Shown here: positions 1 through 6,372 of the stretch, piece after piece
Layout of the letters: each line of letters starts with the position of its first letter
Position numbering within the stretch: position 1 is the first letter of the stretch
Origin: Deltaproteobacteria bacterium
GTDB taxonomy: Bacteria; Desulfobacterota; Desulfobacteria; Desulfobacterales; C00003060
Assembly (NCBI GenBank): GCA_003647435.1
Contig: QMMV01000119.1
Span: 1 to 6,585 of the forward strand
Direction: 5' to 3'
DNA length: 6,585 bases
The notes under the pieces: generated by a model
Seen by the model: only the letters and a program-made list of their open reading frames with translations
The model's database searches: none
What the model was told of the DNA's origin: nothing
Program-made: the position numbers and the translations under genes

Positions 1-118
1 ATGACATCGCTTCAACGCTCGGATTGCTCCTGACGTTGGATGGTCGCTACAGGGCTGTCTGACCACTACCCTGACTGGACTTCCACCAGCAAGCTGACTT
101 GAGCTTCGCTGGGCACAC
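1..118 (-). mobile_element. 5' end of a group II intron (partial, runs off the left edge)
   Basis: Read on the minus strand from position 118, the sequence begins GTGTGCCCAGC, which fits the group II intron 5' consensus GUGYG and the common bacterial opening GUGYGCCCAGC. A short hairpin follows at 75-89 (CTGG/CCAG arms around TGGAAGT), like the GGUGaAAGUCC element early in domain I. A further pairing CAGGG (69-73) with CCCTG (50-54) is possible. The intron sits inside a coding region: the conserved protein sequence of the flanking gene stops making family sense exactly at the 118/119 junction. Exon-binding sites, the reverse-transcriptase ORF and domains V and VI would lie to the left, outside the window, so class and splicing competence cannot be judged. 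The call rests on the 5' signature and on the position of the break. Confidence 0.72.
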
Positions 119-1136
119 AATAACTCAATAATTGTGAGATCGTATCGAGAAATGCCTTTTTGCCTCGCCAGAACTTGCATTCAGTAATGAACACATTTGT
201 ACCTTCATAACGAAGCAAGATGTCGGTCTTACCTGTTTTATTAAATGTTTCACCAGTGGCGGAGCCTTGAAAATTGGGCTCCAGCATCATTAAGAAATGA
301 TCTCGAAGATGTTCCTCTTCTTTACCTGCATACAAGCTAGGCAAACGCTCAAACTCTTTACCTACATCATGTATTAGTTGAAGTATCTCGTAATAAGTAG
401 TTTCATCTAGAGCAGGTTCTGGTTTGAAGCCAGCTTCTCTTACCTCTGGCCTACTAATAGTTACCCTTTTTCTGGTTTGTGGTGCGGGGACAGAAAAAGT
501 AGGAGAAACCTTTCCCGCCTTTTTGATCGGCACTCCTAATGATGCCAAAACCCCCTTTTTTGCTAATATTCTTTGCTTCCGTGCATCAAAAGCCTGTTTT
601 ATTTGGAATTCTATTTCTGAATTGTAATGTTCAACTTCAGCAGAAACATTCCCTAACTGCTGCATGATGTTTCTCATATTAGAATCTTTTTCTCTCTTTA
701 TGCTTTCTGCATCATCGCTGAAATTGATAATCTCAAAACAGAATTCTTGATTTGATAACTCAACATCTATTGTCCAAAGAATACGAGTGCTTGGCATGCA
801 CCGGATAAGGTCTGCGTTGCCAGAAAATGGCACATGAAACTTAATTACATCTTTCTTATAGCTCTTACCTTTACGAACATAAAACGAACTGGGGAAATAT
901 TCTGCTGGTATCATTTTCTCTGATGAAGATGCATAGATCTGGTCTTCATGAATTTGCAGTGGCTCAACATAAGCCCCTGATGATTTGTATTTAACATAGT
1001 CAACATCATTGACGTTGAGCAGATAATCATCGTCCTCATCCTCGATAGATTGGATTACAGATGACTTCTTTTGCTCAAAGTAATCTCGCAGTTCCATCTC
1101 GGCAAAGATTCTTATTTTTCCGTAACTACGTCTCAT
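66..1136 (-). CDS. PD-(D/E)XK nuclease-like protein, 5' exon interrupted by a group II intron
   Basis: The open frame has 356 codons, but only about the first 339 (down to position 119) belong to the gene; the last 17 residues are intron sequence read through to a chance TAG. Residues 1-140 are an unrecognised domain, 145-200 are charged and helical (likely coiled coil), and 205-245 form a basic, proline-rich linker. The C-terminal part looks like a restriction-endonuclease fold: E273-E275 in a helix, then KTDILL (D305) and the strand ITECKFW (E319, K321), a D...ExK core. Relatives I recall continue after QLLSY with a Leu-Thr-Trp strand, so an estimated 50-70 residues lie beyond the intron. 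It is the first gene after candidate attC-2, starting 19 bp past the core box, so it heads cassette C. Met14 (ATG at 1095-1097) is an alternative start; neither has a good ribosome-binding site. The role is probably DNA cleavage in defence, but this is inference. Without splicing the nuclease domain is truncated. Confidence 0.75.
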   Translation of the reverse strand: MRRSYGKIRIFAEMELRDYFEQKKSSVIQSIEDEDDDYLLNVNDVDYVKYKSSGAYVEPLQIHEDQIYASSSEKMIPAEYFPSSFYVRKGKSYKKDVIKFHVPFSGNADLIRCMPSTRILWTIDVELSNQEFCFEIINFSDDAESIKREKDSNMRNIMQQLGNVSAEVEHYNSEIEFQIKQAFDARKQRILAKKGVLASLGVPIKKAGKVSPTFSVPAPQTRKRVTISRPEVREAGFKPEPALDETTYYEILQLIHDVGKEFERLPSLYAGKEEEHLRDHFLMMLEPNFQGSATGETFNKTGKTDILLRYEGTNVFITECKFWRGKKAFLDTISQLLSYCVPSEAQVSLLVEVQSG

Positions 1137-1155
1137 GGTTGCACCGAATATTTAC

Positions 1156-1215
1156 AGCTAACGAGCTGCGATGAAACGCACCGGAATTGCCGCCCGGTGA
1201 AGCGCTTTGTTGTGC
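1156..1215 (-). other. Candidate integron attC recombination site (attC-2), degenerate
   Basis: On the minus strand this 60-bp stretch opens with GCACAAC followed by AA, resembling the RYYYAAC core plus AA usual at the 5' end of attC. It ends in CTCGTTAGCT, close to the GTTRRRY core. Between the boxes lies a GC-rich palindromic tract with CACCGG pairing to CCGGTG, but the arms next to the core boxes pair poorly. It begins 21 bp after the endonuclease stop codon and ends 19 bp before the next start codon, the geometry of a cassette junction, and its length is close to that of the clear attC at 5290-5351. The predicted exchange point is between 1162 and 1161. The poor outer stem suggests a degraded site or a small deletion. 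Confidence 0.5.
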
Positions 1216-1236
1216 CGTATTTGCAACATTACGATA

Positions 1237-2268
1237 CTATCGACTTTTGAACTCTTTCAGGCGGGTACAATCAACAAGCCGGTTCAGTGTCTTCGCTGTG
1301 AATACTTTTCCTCTGGTTGCGAGGATCATTTTTTTCATATCCTCACGACGGACCCCAAAGCCACGGCCGCCGATACAAGCGATGACCTCGTACTTAGGGT
1401 TGTCTTCAGAGCGACCAGCAAGGCTCAATTCGCCTAGATGTTGAATGCGGGTCACCTTGTCGCGGGCCGTGCCGTCATCCTCCGTGATTTTCGCTTCGAT
1501 AATGACCTGCGGGTTGAACTCGCTGGGAATAATGAAGTCCGGCGTCTGATCGAAGCCCTCGATTCGTTCCGCGCGTTTGGTTTTGCGGAAACTGATCCCT
1601 GCCTTGACAAGAACATCCTCAATTGCAGGTTCCAGGCTATCACCGATAAGTTCGCTTACGGAGTCTCGATGCCCGGCAAAGGGTCTTCCAAGGAATCGTT
1701 CATACAAAAGCATGGCGTAGGAAACACCTATTCCTGCCAGATTCTTGATACTGTCAACGCCCTGTTTCGTATCGGCCTTGTCCAGGCGATGCAACTGGTC
1801 GTCGTCTACTTCAGGGACTCCGGACGACAGCAATTGACACGCTGTTTGGACCATCGCTTTGAGCCGTTCCTTTGTAACCCCGTTAGTGTTGAGTTCCGTT
1901 TCAGGGGCCATTCGAACTTTCCGGTCCAGCGAGCGCATGAAGCCCTGAGTAACCGATACGCCCGTTCTCTGCGTCGTGACATAGCCCCACTCCGGTGGGG
2001 TAAAACCAAGCATTGAGCGCAGCACCACAATCGAGATCGGTTCAGAAACCGTTACCCGAAACACTTTTTCTGGATCGAGTTGTGAAAAACCCGCGGTTGC
2101 CGTCTTCAATGCTTCGTACCCACGCTCAAAGATAGGATATTCAACAAAACCCGTCCCCTTAGGCATGACGAGGAATTCCGACTCCAGGCATGAAAACACG
2201 GCATCGACATAGCTTTCAGGGTCTTGGAGAATCTCCTCCAGGGAAACTTCAAAAGGGAATGTCGGCAT
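1237..2268 (-). CDS. Type II-like restriction endonuclease, PD-(D/E)XK family
   Basis: A 343-residue protein predicted to cut DNA as the partner of the methyltransferase just upstream. The C-terminal half carries a textbook nuclease core: helix LEPAIEDVL (212-220) with E213/E217, then TPDFII with P243-D244, thirteen residues, and IIEAKI with E258 and K260, followed by a helix at 266-282. The N-terminal half (1-200) has no recognised motif and may hold target recognition or dimer contacts. The ATG at 2266-2268 was chosen because GGAG lies six bases upstream of it; a longer frame opens at a TTG at 2287-2289 without such a site. The gene overlaps the methyltransferase end by 20 bp, implying translational coupling, with modification made before restriction. 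The stop falls 21 bp before candidate attC-2. GC content is higher than in the flanking cassettes (about 55% in one sampled row). The recognition sequence is unknown. Confidence 0.8.
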   Translation of the reverse strand: MPTFPFEVSLEEILQDPESYVDAVFSCLESEFLVMPKGTGFVEYPIFERGYEALKTATAGFSQLDPEKVFRVTVSEPISIVVLRSMLGFTPPEWGYVTTQRTGVSVTQGFMRSLDRKVRMAPETELNTNGVTKERLKAMVQTACQLLSSGVPEVDDDQLHRLDKADTKQGVDSIKNLAGIGVSYAMLLYERFLGRPFAGHRDSVSELIGDSLEPAIEDVLVKAGISFRKTKRAERIEGFDQTPDFIIPSEFNPQVIIEAKITEDDGTARDKVTRIQHLGELSLAGRSEDNPKYEVIACIGGRGFGVRREDMKKMILATRGKVFTAKTLNRLVDCTRLKEFKSR

Positions 2269-4462
2269 ATTCTGCTCCGTATTCTGCAACGCTTTCTTGT
2301 GTAGCGAATAAAGGCATATCCTTTGTCGTTGCGGCCCTGTTATAGTCCATGCACTCTTCTACTTCGGCCCATCCACCGAAGCGTTGGAGCCAGTCCGCCA
2401 CTTTCGCGATGCGTGATATTGTCGGTTCGTTTTTGTTCCACTTGAGGCGCAACGACCAGATTGCGAGACGGATCAGATGGCCGTAAGTGACGCATCTGAT
2501 GTCACCGAGAGACGGCTTGACATTTCCAGCCCTGAGATACCCCAAGTCCTCTTCCACGATTCGCGCGACTTCATCCGGGGAGCCCGCCAGCCATTTTCGT
2601 TGCATGATGCCCGTTGAACGACAGACGAACACGGTATCAATGATGGATGAGCTAGTTCCGTTTATGTGTATGGATGCGCCCATTTCCGCAGGACAGGGAA
2701 GCGAAGCAGAACAGGTCAATCCCGCATCAAGAATTGCAACCGCAACAGGATAGTATGCCTCAATATTGTTGTGATGGTATGTGAACGCAAGGGGCGCTCC
2801 CGGTTTCAGAGCTTTCGACATGCGTTGAAATACGGCGGAAAGCCCTTCCGTGAAATGCTCCAGACCCCGCCCCATGTCCACGTTGCCTGTTAATTCGTCC
2901 GGATTCCTGGTTGAAACGGCATTGAATGCCTGGGATGTCTGACCGATCAATCGACGAAGCCAGACATAGCAAAAGTCCATAAGCTCCGCATACTGGACAT
3001 TGCCGAAATAGGGAGGATCGGTAAAGACAGCGTCCAATGAGTTATTCGGTAGATCAGAAGAAGCAGCGTCCTGGCACGAGATGTTGACCATGCGTACATG
3101 ACCGGGATCAGCACCATTCAGATGGTCTCCGATCCATTCTTTTTCAATCGGGATTACTTTTTTTCTGCGTCCATGGTGCTTCACTTCAAATGGATCGTTG
3201 CAATATGCTTTTGCCTTTTTGAATTTTTCAATGATGTTAGCCCAGCCTCCGCTTCCGACGCACATGTAACGGCCTGGCTCCATAATGCCCAGAAAATTGG
3301 ACTCGCACTGGATCAAGCCTACCGGGAATCCATGCACGGAAAAAATATCGAGCGATTTCAACGCCCTCGTGTCATAGCGGCATAACATGTTCTGGTAGCG
3401 GAGCAAATCAGATAAGTTGGTTGCAAGTGCATTGCGTACCCGTTCGTCTGCCGTTTTGGCGATAATACGTGCGGAGAGTTCTAGACCGACAAGCTGTCGG
3501 GTGTTGAACATTTCCCGATAACGCCTGTATCCCCAACGGTGAAGCCGATTGGTTTCGTCCCCACTTGGTATTTCACCATCAGGGACATACCTCGGACGCA
3601 TCTTCATCCACCTTCTTTCTGCCTCACCAAGCCGTTCGATGTCCAGAGAGTCCGGCTTCTTGAAGAACCTTCCTGTATGAGCAGATTTGCACGCCTGGCA
3701 GTGGTATTCGATGGCGAAAAGACGATGGCGTGGCGGACCAAGTTTGGCATCAGGAAACAGGTTGTCGGTTCCGCATGCGAGACATCTGCACCTGCCTCGC
3801 TTAGCTGGTCCGTTAAGAACTAAATCAGCAGAGCAATGGCTGCATTGTCCGGGATTTTTCCTGTCATCTGTTCCCGTCAATTCACCGCAAGCGGGGCATA
3901 CAAAGACATTTTTAGGATGCCTGGAATCGGCGGCAAGGAGATATCCTGGAAACAGGTCTACCTCTTTTCCACATTCCCTGCACTTTTTAACTTTTACCCA
4001 AAGAAAATATTTTACGTAAGCATCATCTGAACCACAAAAAACACAGTGTGTACGGTAGAGATGCCCAATCTCCTTTTCAAGTGTTGTCCGCAAGAAAACG
4101 GCGGCTTTCTCATAATCACGAAGATTAAGGTGCTCTATTTCCTGTTTGACAATCCACCAGGCCATTGGGTTTATGTCAAACCCCGTAACATCGCAACCGA
4201 TCCGATTGGCCTCAAGAATTGGCGTCCCACCACCCATGAAAGGGTCTGCTACATGGAGACCAGGGAAGTTATTCGACCTGTAAAACGCCTCGCGTAGCGA
4301 CTTGTCCGAGAATTCGGACAACAGCAAGCCGCGAAACAAGGTGCCTGGTCGCCGGGCAAACCACTTGTGCACAGCAATAACGGGACGGTAGTTCTGTTGA
4401 ATCTGTTTTTCCCGTAGGGCCAAATCAGCGATAAATGAGATATCAAAATCCTTTTCTATCAT
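2249..4462 (-). CDS. Zn-ribbon-containing adenine-specific DNA methyltransferase (COG1743/DUF1156-like)
   Basis: A 737-residue putative N6-adenine DNA methyltransferase. The N-terminal HKWFARRPG (32-40) matches the HxWWARRP box of DUF1156-type methylases. DPFMGGGT (73-80) is the SAM-binding motif I and GFDINPMAW (94-102) is motif II. The catalytic motif IV is TDPPYFGNVQY (481-491), followed by the family-typical AELMDFCYVWLRR (492-504). Between them is an insertion of about 400 residues with six CxxC-type cysteine pairs in three likely zinc ribbons: C140/C143 with C161/C164, C189/C192 with C207/C210, and C227/C230 with C255/C258. This insert probably contributes to target recognition. Known COG1743 proteins vary in length and many are longer. 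The start lies 7 bp after the AbiJ-like stop codon and the end overlaps the endonuclease by 20 bp, so the three genes read as one operon. The likely job is to protect host DNA from the downstream nuclease. Family identity is firm; specificity and base modified are inferred. Confidence 0.88.
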   Translation of the reverse strand: MIEKDFDISFIADLALREKQIQQNYRPVIAVHKWFARRPGTLFRGLLLSEFSDKSLREAFYRSNNFPGLHVADPFMGGGTPILEANRIGCDVTGFDINPMAWWIVKQEIEHLNLRDYEKAAVFLRTTLEKEIGHLYRTHCVFCGSDDAYVKYFLWVKVKKCRECGKEVDLFPGYLLAADSRHPKNVFVCPACGELTGTDDRKNPGQCSHCSADLVLNGPAKRGRCRCLACGTDNLFPDAKLGPPRHRLFAIEYHCQACKSAHTGRFFKKPDSLDIERLGEAERRWMKMRPRYVPDGEIPSGDETNRLHRWGYRRYREMFNTRQLVGLELSARIIAKTADERVRNALATNLSDLLRYQNMLCRYDTRALKSLDIFSVHGFPVGLIQCESNFLGIMEPGRYMCVGSGGWANIIEKFKKAKAYCNDPFEVKHHGRRKKVIPIEKEWIGDHLNGADPGHVRMVNISCQDAASSDLPNNSLDAVFTDPPYFGNVQYAELMDFCYVWLRRLIGQTSQAFNAVSTRNPDELTGNVDMGRGLEHFTEGLSAVFQRMSKALKPGAPLAFTYHHNNIEAYYPVAVAILDAGLTCSASLPCPAEMGASIHINGTSSSIIDTVFVCRSTGIMQRKWLAGSPDEVARIVEEDLGYLRAGNVKPSLGDIRCVTYGHLIRLAIWSLRLKWNKNEPTISRIAKVADWLQRFGGWAEVEECMDYNRAATTKDMPLFATQESVAEYGAEYADIPF

Positions 4463-4469
4463 GTGATTA

Positions 4470-5270
4470 TTATGCCTTTTCTTTTCTGCACAGGTAGGTA
4501 CTTACTGAAGCACAGATACCAACAATTAATTCGGCCTCTTCATATGACGGCTCTCGGCCTTCTCTAACATGTCGCGCATTCTCTGATGCATAACCCCATG
4601 CTTTGCTAATTGCTTGGTCTAATGGAGGCGGAATTAATCTTTTGTGTCGATTCAGAATTTCACCGAGAGTAGCCTTCGGATCACCACAACTTTCTCTCGC
4701 AACACACTCCAACGAGGCCATTGCATGCTGAATAGCCCCGGTAATATCCGGCTTTGGACGTCTGGAAAGGTCAGCAACGGCTTCATGCAATTCATTTCTT
4801 GCTGTGTTTCTTCCTAAGTCAGCGAGAGCTTTATCTGTTGCTTGTAAAATTGTTTCGTATCCTTCTGAGCCTCTTGATTCTACTATCCCATCTTTGAGTT
4901 GCCAGCCGATGCCTGACTCTATGAAATATTCATTTAGCTCTTTCTCGAATTTGTCATAATCGAATGAAAATGGAGTTTCTTCCATTCTTTTGCAAATGGA
5001 TTCAACAACATCGTAGACTTTGTACCATTCACAATCATCAATTAAATAACGGTTTTCATCATCGACATTCGGGTATTCTGACCAATTATTTCTGTCCGGT
5101 CGCTTTCTAAGAGCTTTGCAGATTACTTTGCGGAGTGTCGATGGACTAAATCCACAATCATACGCTAAATCAATCAGCACGCCTCTAAACTCATGCGGTG
5201 CATCCTGGCGCACGGTGATTTCTGCTTCTGATGGCCTGTTGTAACCGTGACGTTTTGAAAATGATTCCAT
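4470..5270 (-). CDS. AbiJ-like abortive-infection protein (AbiJ N-terminal domain plus Abi C-terminal/HEPN-like domain)
   Basis: A 266-residue cytosolic protein. The opening FSKRHGY (4-10) followed by a helix ending in FRGVLIDLAYD (28-38) resembles AbiJ N-terminal domains, which typically open FSERxGY. The stretch ELNEYFIESGIGWQLKDGIV (111-130) matches the usual 'Gi.y.l.dG.i' end of that module. Residues 175-262 resemble the abortive-infection C-terminal domain: ATLGEIL (200-206), KAWGYASENARHV (223-235) and EEAELIVGICASVSTYL (244-260). This domain is related to HEPN folds, many of which are RNases; H234 sits where relatives have a conserved His, but a canonical RxxxxH motif is not evident. 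The likely role is growth arrest or death of infected cells. It is the first gene of cassette B, 19 bp after the attC-1 core box, and ends 7 bp before the methyltransferase. It is clearly more AT-rich than those partners (38% GC in one sampled row), so it may have joined them later. Confidence 0.72.
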   Translation of the reverse strand: MESFSKRHGYNRPSEAEITVRQDAPHEFRGVLIDLAYDCGFSPSTLRKVICKALRKRPDRNNWSEYPNVDDENRYLIDDCEWYKVYDVVESICKRMEETPFSFDYDKFEKELNEYFIESGIGWQLKDGIVESRGSEGYETILQATDKALADLGRNTARNELHEAVADLSRRPKPDITGAIQHAMASLECVARESCGDPKATLGEILNRHKRLIPPPLDQAISKAWGYASENARHVREGREPSYEEAELIVGICASVSTYLCRKEKA

Positions 5271-5289
5271 GTTTATAATTTCTTATTGG

Positions 5290-5351
5290 GCATAACGCCC
5301 GGCATGAGGCGCGGCGGCTTTTTGCCGTCGCCCTCTATGCCGTTGTTAGGC
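5290..5351 (-). other. Integron attC recombination site (attC-1)
   Basis: On the minus strand the site starts GCCTAAC (5351-5345, a perfect RYYYAAC) plus AA and ends GGCGTTATGC, where GTTATGC (5296-5290) matches GTTRRRY at six of seven positions. Between the boxes is a long imperfect hairpin, 5300-5318 against 5324-5342, with an AAAAA loop on the minus strand. CGGCAT pairs with ATGCCG and GAGG with CCTC, separated by one unpaired base at 5336. This extrahelical base is the asymmetry that orients attC sites for integrase. The EVE-gene stop lies 8 bp before it and the AbiJ-like start 19 bp after it, the normal cassette geometry. It belongs to cassette A. The GC-rich hairpin could also slow or end transcription, but lacks the U-tract of an intrinsic terminator. 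Confidence 0.88.
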
Positions 5352-5359
5352 AACTTACG

Positions 5360-5965
5360 TTATATGTTTATACTTTTTTGATTTATCCTAACACCACATT
5401 TTATTTTAATAATCTTTGCAAGGGATCCCCAAGCAAATGGAGGAATTTCTAAAGCACTGTGACCCTTCGCTTGAAAGTTCCAGCGAAGTGATCCCCATCT
5501 TCTTAATTCTGGAATTGACTTCAACTCATCCAACTTAATTGGTGGATTCAACTTTTGTATTTCTTTCACGTAACAGCCATATGGCCAACCCCAAAAAAAT
5601 CTGCGTTTACTATTAGATACCGCTTGCCAAACGGCTGAAATATCTTTTCCAACTTCCCTTTTTTTGATGTCCTGAGCAACCTCTTTTGTCATCTTAAATC
5701 GACGAGTTAAAGTATTAACACTAAGTTGATTAATCGATTTTCGGTAAAGAAGAATTAAATCACCTTTACGTGTTTCAGGTTCACAACTCCAAAACACTTC
5801 CCCTTGAAGACTTCGCACTCCATTTTCGTCTAAATAATTTTCCGGGCCTGCATAAAACAGCCAAAACTTTTGATCCTCGCCAGAAGTCTTTCTTTTATCT
5901 GACTTGAAGACTCCTAAAACGATCAATAGAACTACAATTATAGTAGCTAATAATATAAGATTCAT
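5360..5965 (-). CDS. Membrane-anchored EVE/PUA-like domain protein
   Basis: A 201-residue protein with one N-terminal transmembrane helix (residues 2-20, all aliphatic) followed by KSDKRK (21-26). The positive-inside rule therefore places the rest in the cytoplasm. Residues 33-187 look like an EVE domain of the PUA superfamily: FWLFYAG (34-40), GEVFWS (55-60), RKGDLILLYRKS (66-77), ISAVWQAV (109-116), CYVKEIQKLNPPIKLDEL (131-148), then the helical LRRWGSLRWNFQ (154-165) and the closing W179-G180 helix. EVE domains typically read modified bases in DNA or RNA and often sit in modification-dependent restriction proteins, but no nuclease is attached here. The gene begins 8 bp after the WYL lipoprotein stop and is very AT-rich (27% GC in one sampled row). 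The stop falls 8 bp before attC-1. The fold call is from pattern recognition only, and the ligand is unknown. Confidence 0.65.
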   Translation of the reverse strand: MNLILLATIIVVLLIVLGVFKSDKRKTSGEDQKFWLFYAGPENYLDENGVRSLQGEVFWSCEPETRKGDLILLYRKSINQLSVNTLTRRFKMTKEVAQDIKKREVGKDISAVWQAVSNSKRRFFWGWPYGCYVKEIQKLNPPIKLDELKSIPELRRWGSLRWNFQAKGHSALEIPPFAWGSLAKIIKIKCGVRINQKSINI

Positions 5966-5973
5966 TGTCTATC

Positions 5974-6372
5974 TCAACGATTCGGCTTTAGCTGTAGATA
6001 CTTTATTCGATCAAGTCGGAATCTCCGGTATTCGTCTCTCATTAGACAGAACGCCTCAAGATAAATATGTTCCCCTCTTCTAAATAACCGCTCTGGCAGA
6101 ACTTGACGGTGCGATATGCCCTTTCTTCCGGCATATTCCAAATAAACGATCTTCTTGGCCTCGATAGCATGGCTCAATTCGGAAAAATACGTATTTTCAT
6201 AGTCTTGCGGCCTTAATGGGTCATCCGGTTTATCTAACCATTTCAGTACCTGTTTATCCTCATCCGACCATCCTTCATTACTACTACTACCACCGTCTCC
6301 GCATCCAGTTAAAAAGATTGCGATAAAAACAGATAAGATTATCATTCCGACAATACTTAACCCATTTTTCAT
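5974..6372 (-). CDS. Lipoprotein with a WYL-like domain
   Basis: From the ATG at 6370-6372 this is a 132-residue protein. Residues 1-24 form a lipoprotein signal peptide: MKNG, a hydrophobic core (residues 5-21) and the lipobox LTGC with C24 as the lipidated cysteine. A flexible, acidic Ser/Gly linker follows (25-45). Residues 66-128 resemble a WYL domain: LSHAIEAKKIVYLEY (66-80), VLPERLF (91-97), HIYLEAFC (102-109, with IYL where the family has WYL) and YRRFRLDRI (115-123), the typical R.FrldRI ending. WYL domains normally act in the cytoplasm as ligand- or nucleic-acid-sensing parts of regulators; this one has no DNA-binding domain and is predicted to be exported. An upstream in-frame ATG at 6396 would add eight residues, but GGGGA lies just ahead of the chosen start, which also gives a cleaner signal peptide. 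It lies 8 bp upstream of the EVE-like gene and is probably co-transcribed with it. Confidence 0.7.
   Translation of the reverse strand: MKNGLSIVGMIILSVFIAIFLTGCGDGGSSSNEGWSDEDKQVLKWLDKPDDPLRPQDYENTYFSELSHAIEAKKIVYLEYAGRKGISHRQVLPERLFRRGEHIYLEAFCLMRDEYRRFRLDRIKYLQLKPNR

Larger units (their letters stand above)
1162..5295 (-). mobile_element. Integron gene cassette B: AbiJ-like, methyltransferase, endonuclease
   Basis: This interval runs between the predicted exchange points of attC-1 (5296/5295) and candidate attC-2 (1162/1161) and contains three tightly packed minus-strand genes. At about 4.1 kb it is several times the usual cassette length of 0.5-1 kb. No attC remnant separates the AbiJ-like gene from the methyltransferase, where the gap is only 7 bp. 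The GC shift between those genes suggests either an assembled unit or loss of an internal attC. The right boundary is firm; the left depends on the degenerate attC-2. Confidence 0.5.

Noticed and set aside
66..118. Last 17 codons of the 356-codon frame as genuine protein C-terminus
   Set aside because: These bases form the 5' signature of a group II intron, and the residues do not continue the restriction-like fold expected after QLLSY.
424..627. Plus-strand 67-residue frame with an apparent signal peptide or lipobox
   Set aside because: It lies fully antisense inside the nuclease-like gene at 66-1136, whose minus-strand frame has a recognisable ExK core. The hydrophobic stretch is a by-product of complementary codons, and no ribosome-binding site is convincing.
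1438..2016. Plus-strand 192-residue open frame
   Set aside because: It is antisense to the endonuclease gene, which has a clear PD...EAK motif and good start signals. The plus-strand product shows no recognisable domain; long shadow frames are expected in GC-richer coding DNA.
2269..2289. TTG start giving the endonuclease seven extra residues
   Set aside because: The downstream ATG at 2266-2268 has GGAG at ideal spacing; the TTG has no comparable site and would deepen the overlap with the methyltransferase.
3687..4019. Overlapping plus-strand frames opposite the zinc-ribbon region
   Set aside because: They are complementary to the methyltransferase Cys-rich segment, lack any family pattern and have no start signals.
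5300..5342. GC-rich hairpin as an intrinsic terminator
   Set aside because: No T-run follows it on the minus strand, the five-base A/T run is in the loop, and the flanking core boxes fit an attC instead.
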